Notes under the pieces: generated by a model
The model's input: the letters and a program-made list of their open reading frames with translations, nothing else
Told to the model about the DNA's origin: nothing
The model's database searches: none
Assembly: GCF_900169265.1 (NCBI RefSeq)
Contig: NZ_FXYX01000011.1
Location: 1-64,000, forward strand
Source: Brevibacterium iodinum ATCC 49514
GTDB taxonomy: Bacteria; Actinomycetota; Actinomycetes; Actinomycetales; Brevibacteriaceae
Direction: 5' to 3'
Length of the DNA stretch: 64,000 bases
Position numbers and translations under genes: made by a program
Part shown: positions 61,275 through 64,000 of the stretch, one piece after another
Numbering within the stretch: position 1 is the stretch's first letter
How the letters are laid out: each line of letters begins with the position of its first letter

Positions 61275-63539
61275 CTATTTGTCTTTGTCGTCGTCCTTCT
61301 TGTCGTCAGACTTCTTGTCCTTGGAATCGCTCTTCTCGTCCTTCTTGTCATCCTTCGAGTCGGAGTCTTCTTTCTTCTCCTTGCCCTTGGACACGCGGAC
61401 AATGATGAGAGAGTTCGCGGGCTTCGCCTCGGTGCTCTTCGGGAACTGCGAGACGACCTTGCCCTTGGGCACGTCGTCGGAGAACACCTCGTCCTTGCCG
61501 ACGCGGAATCCGCGCTTGGCCAGGGTCGCATAGGCGGCGTCGAAGGTCAGCCCCTCGACGTTGGGAACCGGGATCGGCGCGACGCCCTTGGACACGACGA
61601 GATCGATCTTCTCGCCCTTCGACAGCTTGGTTCCGGCCTTCTGCGATGCCGAGATGACGGAGTCCTTGGCGACAGTGTCGCTGTACTTCTCCTCTACCTT
61701 GCCGACCTCGAGGTTGACCTTCTTCAGCGCGGCCTCGGCTTCGTCGCGGGTCGTGCCCTCGAGCTTCGGAACCGCGAACTTCTCCTCACCCTTGGACACG
61801 ACGACCGTGACGGAAGAGTCGGGGGCCAGCTCCGCACCACTGACGGGTTCGGTGCCGATGACAGTCCCGGCGGGAACCTTGTCGTCGAAGACCTCTTTGG
61901 GCTCGGCCTTGAGATCGTTGTCCTCCAGCTGCGAGGTGACTTCACCGACGGGCTTACCCGCCAACTCACCGGGAACGATGGATTTCGGTGTAGGCAGGTT
62001 CGCCACCACGAACCAGGCGACGAGAGCGAGCACGGCAACCACGGCGACGAGTCCCGTGAGGACACGACGGCGGCGACGTCGAACGGGAGATGCCCCCGCC
62101 GAGGCGGCCGCAGAGCCGGCGACCACCGCAGCCTTATCGTTGCGGTCGGAATCCGAATCCTTCGACACCGGTTCGTCGTCGGAGTCCTCTCGATCAGCGG
62201 AACCTTCCGAAGCGTCAGAATCAGCTGAATCGGCGGCAGCGCCTGCGGCTTCCGCACCCGTCGTGTCTGCGTCGGGGGATTCCGAGGCGGCACCGGCACC
62301 GGCAACCGCGGCACCGGCTACTCCGACTCCGGCCGCAGCGACGGCGGCCGCGCCGTCAGCACTGTCCGCGTGGTCGTGATCACCACGATCGGCGTCATCG
62401 GAGTCGGCGTCATCGTCAGGATCAGAGTCGTCCGATTCGGTACTGTCGACCCCGTCGGCATCGTCGCGGGAAGCTTCTGCGGCAGCCGCCTCGGCGGAGG
62501 ACTCGTCGTCATCGGCATCGTCGGGACCGGCCGCACCTGCGTCCGTCTCGGTGTCGTCCTCTTCGCCTTCGAGATACGGGATCTCGTCGGTGCGGGAGCG
62601 CTTCTCCTTCGGCACCTCTTCGCCGAGGTCGATGCTCACGGTGAGCACGGGGGAGTGCTCACCGGTGGCGATCTGCGGATCTCCGAGGTCGAGCTCGGCC
62701 TCGGACATCTCCGCACGCGCTTCCGCCAACGCTGAGCGGAATTCGGCGGCATCGGCAGGTCGGTCCTCGGGGTCCTTCGACGTCGCCCACAGCACGAGCG
62801 CGTCCAGGCGCGGACTCAGGCGGGTGACGATGTCCGACGGCGGCGGAACCGTGTCGTGGACGTGACGGTACGCGACTTGGATCGGGACGTCGTCGGTATA
62901 CGGCTGGGCACCGGTGAGCATCTCGTAGAACATGATGCCGACCGTGTACAGATCGGTGCGGGCATCGGCTCCGGCTCGGGTGACGAGTTCGGGAGCAACA
63001 TAGCCGACCGTGCCTATAAGGGTCTTGGTCGTCGTTGCCGTGGTCACGGCACGGGCCAGACCGAAGTCGGCGAGCTTGACCTGACCGTCGGTTCCCAGCA
63101 GCACATTGTCGGGTTTGAGATCGCGATGGATGATCCCGGTCGAGTGCACGGCCTCGAGCGCGGCGAGGATCGCATCGAGGACGACGATCGCCTGTCTGGG
63201 CGTGAAGGTTCCGCGGTGCTTGAGCTCGCGGCGCAGCGTCACCGACGGCAGGTACTCCATGACGAGGTAGACGATGTCGCCGTCGCGCGCCTGATCGTGG
63301 ATGGCCACGAGGTTCGGGTGGGTGAGCCGACCGGCGTTGATGGCCTCCCGGCGGAAGCGTTCGACGAAGGTGTCATCGGAGATGAGGTGCTCATGCATGA
63401 CCTTGATCGCGATCTCTCGGTCGAGTCTCAGGTCGGTGCCGCGGTAGACCATGGCCATGCCGCCGCGGGCGATCTTGGCATCGATGCGGTAGCGGTCATT
63501 GAGCACCGTGCCGATGAGGGGATCTCGGCGGGCGGTCAC
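61275..63539 (-). CDS. PASTA-domain Ser/Thr protein kinase
   Basis: 754 aa, GTG 63539 in GTGA overlap with the gene before it. Kinase domain about 1-285: ARGGMAMVYRG (P-loop), IAIKVM (Lys), IIHRDLKPDNVLL, LADFGLARA, GTVGYVAPE. Then about 200 residues of acidic, Ala/Asp/Ser-rich linker, a basic patch with one transmembrane helix (VLTGLVAVVAVLALVAWFVV) and three extracellular PASTA units, ending in a Lys/Asp-rich tail. PknB/PknL type: senses peptidoglycan fragments or lipid II. Gene order with the lytic transglycosylase and DAHP synthase suggests the PknL-like member. Confidence 0.92.
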   Translation of the reverse strand: MTARRDPLIGTVLNDRYRIDAKIARGGMAMVYRGTDLRLDREIAIKVMHEHLISDDTFVERFRREAINAGRLTHPNLVAIHDQARDGDIVYLVMEYLPSVTLRRELKHRGTFTPRQAIVVLDAILAALEAVHSTGIIHRDLKPDNVLLGTDGQVKLADFGLARAVTTATTTKTLIGTVGYVAPELVTRAGADARTDLYTVGIMFYEMLTGAQPYTDDVPIQVAYRHVHDTVPPPSDIVTRLSPRLDALVLWATSKDPEDRPADAAEFRSALAEARAEMSEAELDLGDPQIATGEHSPVLTVSIDLGEEVPKEKRSRTDEIPYLEGEEDDTETDAGAAGPDDADDDESSAEAAAAEASRDDADGVDSTESDDSDPDDDADSDDADRGDHDHADSADGAAAVAAAGVGVAGAAVAGAGAASESPDADTTGAEAAGAAADSADSDASEGSADREDSDDEPVSKDSDSDRNDKAAVVAGSAAASAGASPVRRRRRRVLTGLVAVVAVLALVAWFVVANLPTPKSIVPGELAGKPVGEVTSQLEDNDLKAEPKEVFDDKVPAGTVIGTEPVSGAELAPDSSVTVVVSKGEEKFAVPKLEGTTRDEAEAALKKVNLEVGKVEEKYSDTVAKDSVISASQKAGTKLSKGEKIDLVVSKGVAPIPVPNVEGLTFDAAYATLAKRGFRVGKDEVFSDDVPKGKVVSQFPKSTEAKPANSLIIVRVSKGKEKKEDSDSKDDKKDEKSDSKDKKSDDKKDDDKDK

Positions 63540-64000
63540 AGGGCCTCCTCCAAACGCGCACGCTGCAGCTGGACGGCGCGGACGAAGGCCTTCGTCTCCG
63601 GCAGCAGTCCGTCGGCCCGAACCGAGCGCAGGTCCTGGTAGTAGCCGGCGATGGCTTCGTTCTCCGATTCGGCGGTTTCGATGAGCCAGCCGAGGATGAC
63701 GGTGCCGGCGACGATATTGTCCTCGATGTCGAGCAGGTCGAGTCCGCGACCGACGATATCGGACGCCCAGCGACCGGATCGGGGAGTGATCTGCATGATC
63801 CCGATCGCGTTGCCGGCCGAGACCGTCGTGTGCTGGAAACCGGATTCGGCAGCGGCGACGGCCTGCATGAGGGCGGGATCGGCACCGAGCTCGACAGCCA
63901 GCGAGGCGACGAGCAGCTTCGCCTGAGCCGGGGCCGGATGGCGGCGGTGCAGCAGAGTGTATTTGTTCAGTCGCGCCGCGTGGAGCACCGAGGGGCGGAT
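63536..64000 (-). CDS. lytic transglycosylase (SLT domain), 5'-truncated by window edge
   Basis: About 154 codons of the 3' part; the reading frame enters from the right edge without a start (GTG 63988 is probably internal). The SLT/goose-lysozyme-like motif is clear: MQAVAAAESGFQHTTVSAGN with the catalytic Glu in AES, then AIGIMQITPRSG, and AGYYQDLRSV. Cleaves peptidoglycan glycan strands. The missing N-terminus may contain a signal peptide and LysM repeats. Stop overlaps the kinase start, so the two are coupled. Confidence 0.8.
   Translation of the reverse strand: MRPSVLHAARLNKYTLLHRRHPAPAQAKLLVASLAVELGADPALMQAVAAAESGFQHTTVSAGNAIGIMQITPRSGRWASDIVGRGLDLLDIEDNIVAGTVILGWLIETAESENEAIAGYYQDLRSVRADGLLPETKAFVRAVQLQRARLEEAL

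Overview
The window is GC-rich, densely packed and almost certainly actinobacterial. From about 7.9 to 31.7 kb the gene order is: TPR protein, HAD phosphatase, small ORF, tlyA, nadK, recN, steA, steB, then pyrG, Nudix, xerD, parA, scpA, scpB, rluB, cmk and der. This is the same order as the Mycobacterium tuberculosis Rv1691-Rv1713 region (recalled, not searched). The glycine-betaine genes, the Micrococcales-type insertion of envelope genes between steB and pyrG, and the general style suggest Brevibacterium or a close relative; that genus call is inference.

Layout. 0-0.42 kb: the end of an IS3/IS150-type insertion sequence. 0.5-1.9 kb: a hypothetical gene and a membrane-anchored coiled-coil protein. 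2.1-7.2 kb: osmoprotection genes, with a BCCT transporter (+) converging on betA and betB (-). 7.9-31.7 kb: a long + strand housekeeping block with many 4-base stop/start overlaps, covering rRNA methylation, NAD kinase, DNA repair, a septum/envelope module (steA-steB-MraY/WecA-like-MurJ-like-two glycosyltransferases), CTP synthase, chromosome segregation (XerD, ParA, ScpA, ScpB), rRNA pseudouridylation, tyrosine synthesis, CMP kinase and the GTPase Der. 31.7-33.8 kb: an AI-2E-type permease and a YciO-type protein. 34.0-38.8 kb: a complete Liv-type ABC transporter (-), divergent from a short-chain dehydrogenase and a thiolase. 41.4-44.3 kb: a 965-residue DUF222/HNH protein. 44.6-46.9 kb: a MATE transporter and a GNAT acetyltransferase. 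46.9-53.8 kb: a Pls/PosA-type single-module peptide synthetase with an M1 metallopeptidase downstream and a divergent amidohydrolase. 54-57.3 kb: a DedA-like membrane protein behind a possible iron box, an NhaD-type antiporter and an MFS permease. 57.4 kb: tRNA-Pro(GGG). 57.7-61.1 kb: gcvH, an FHA protein, a bifunctional-nuclease-domain protein and class II DAHP synthase. 61.3-64 kb: a PASTA Ser/Thr kinase and the end of a lytic transglycosylase gene (-).

The most interesting system is at 46.9-53.8 kb. The adenylation domain of the Pls-like synthetase reads, by hand alignment to GrsA, as specificity code DAESIGTVVK, one position away from the lysine code DAESIGSVVK recalled for bacitracin synthetase. 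The synthetase is flanked by two predicted peptide hydrolases and a promoter region with a 25-bp tandem repeat. This suggests a locus that makes and trims a lysine (or similar cationic) homopolymer.

Other signals: the 11-mer CCGCCTCGGCG occurs about twenty times on the two strands, in several reading frames and in non-coding DNA. Two proteins carry long low-complexity tracts (an Arg/Gly/Asp repeat on the TPR protein; a Gln/Gly/Asn/Tyr tract on the FHA protein). Several genes look leaderless. The ATPase LivG has an abnormal ABC signature. All motif and repeat counts were made by eye.
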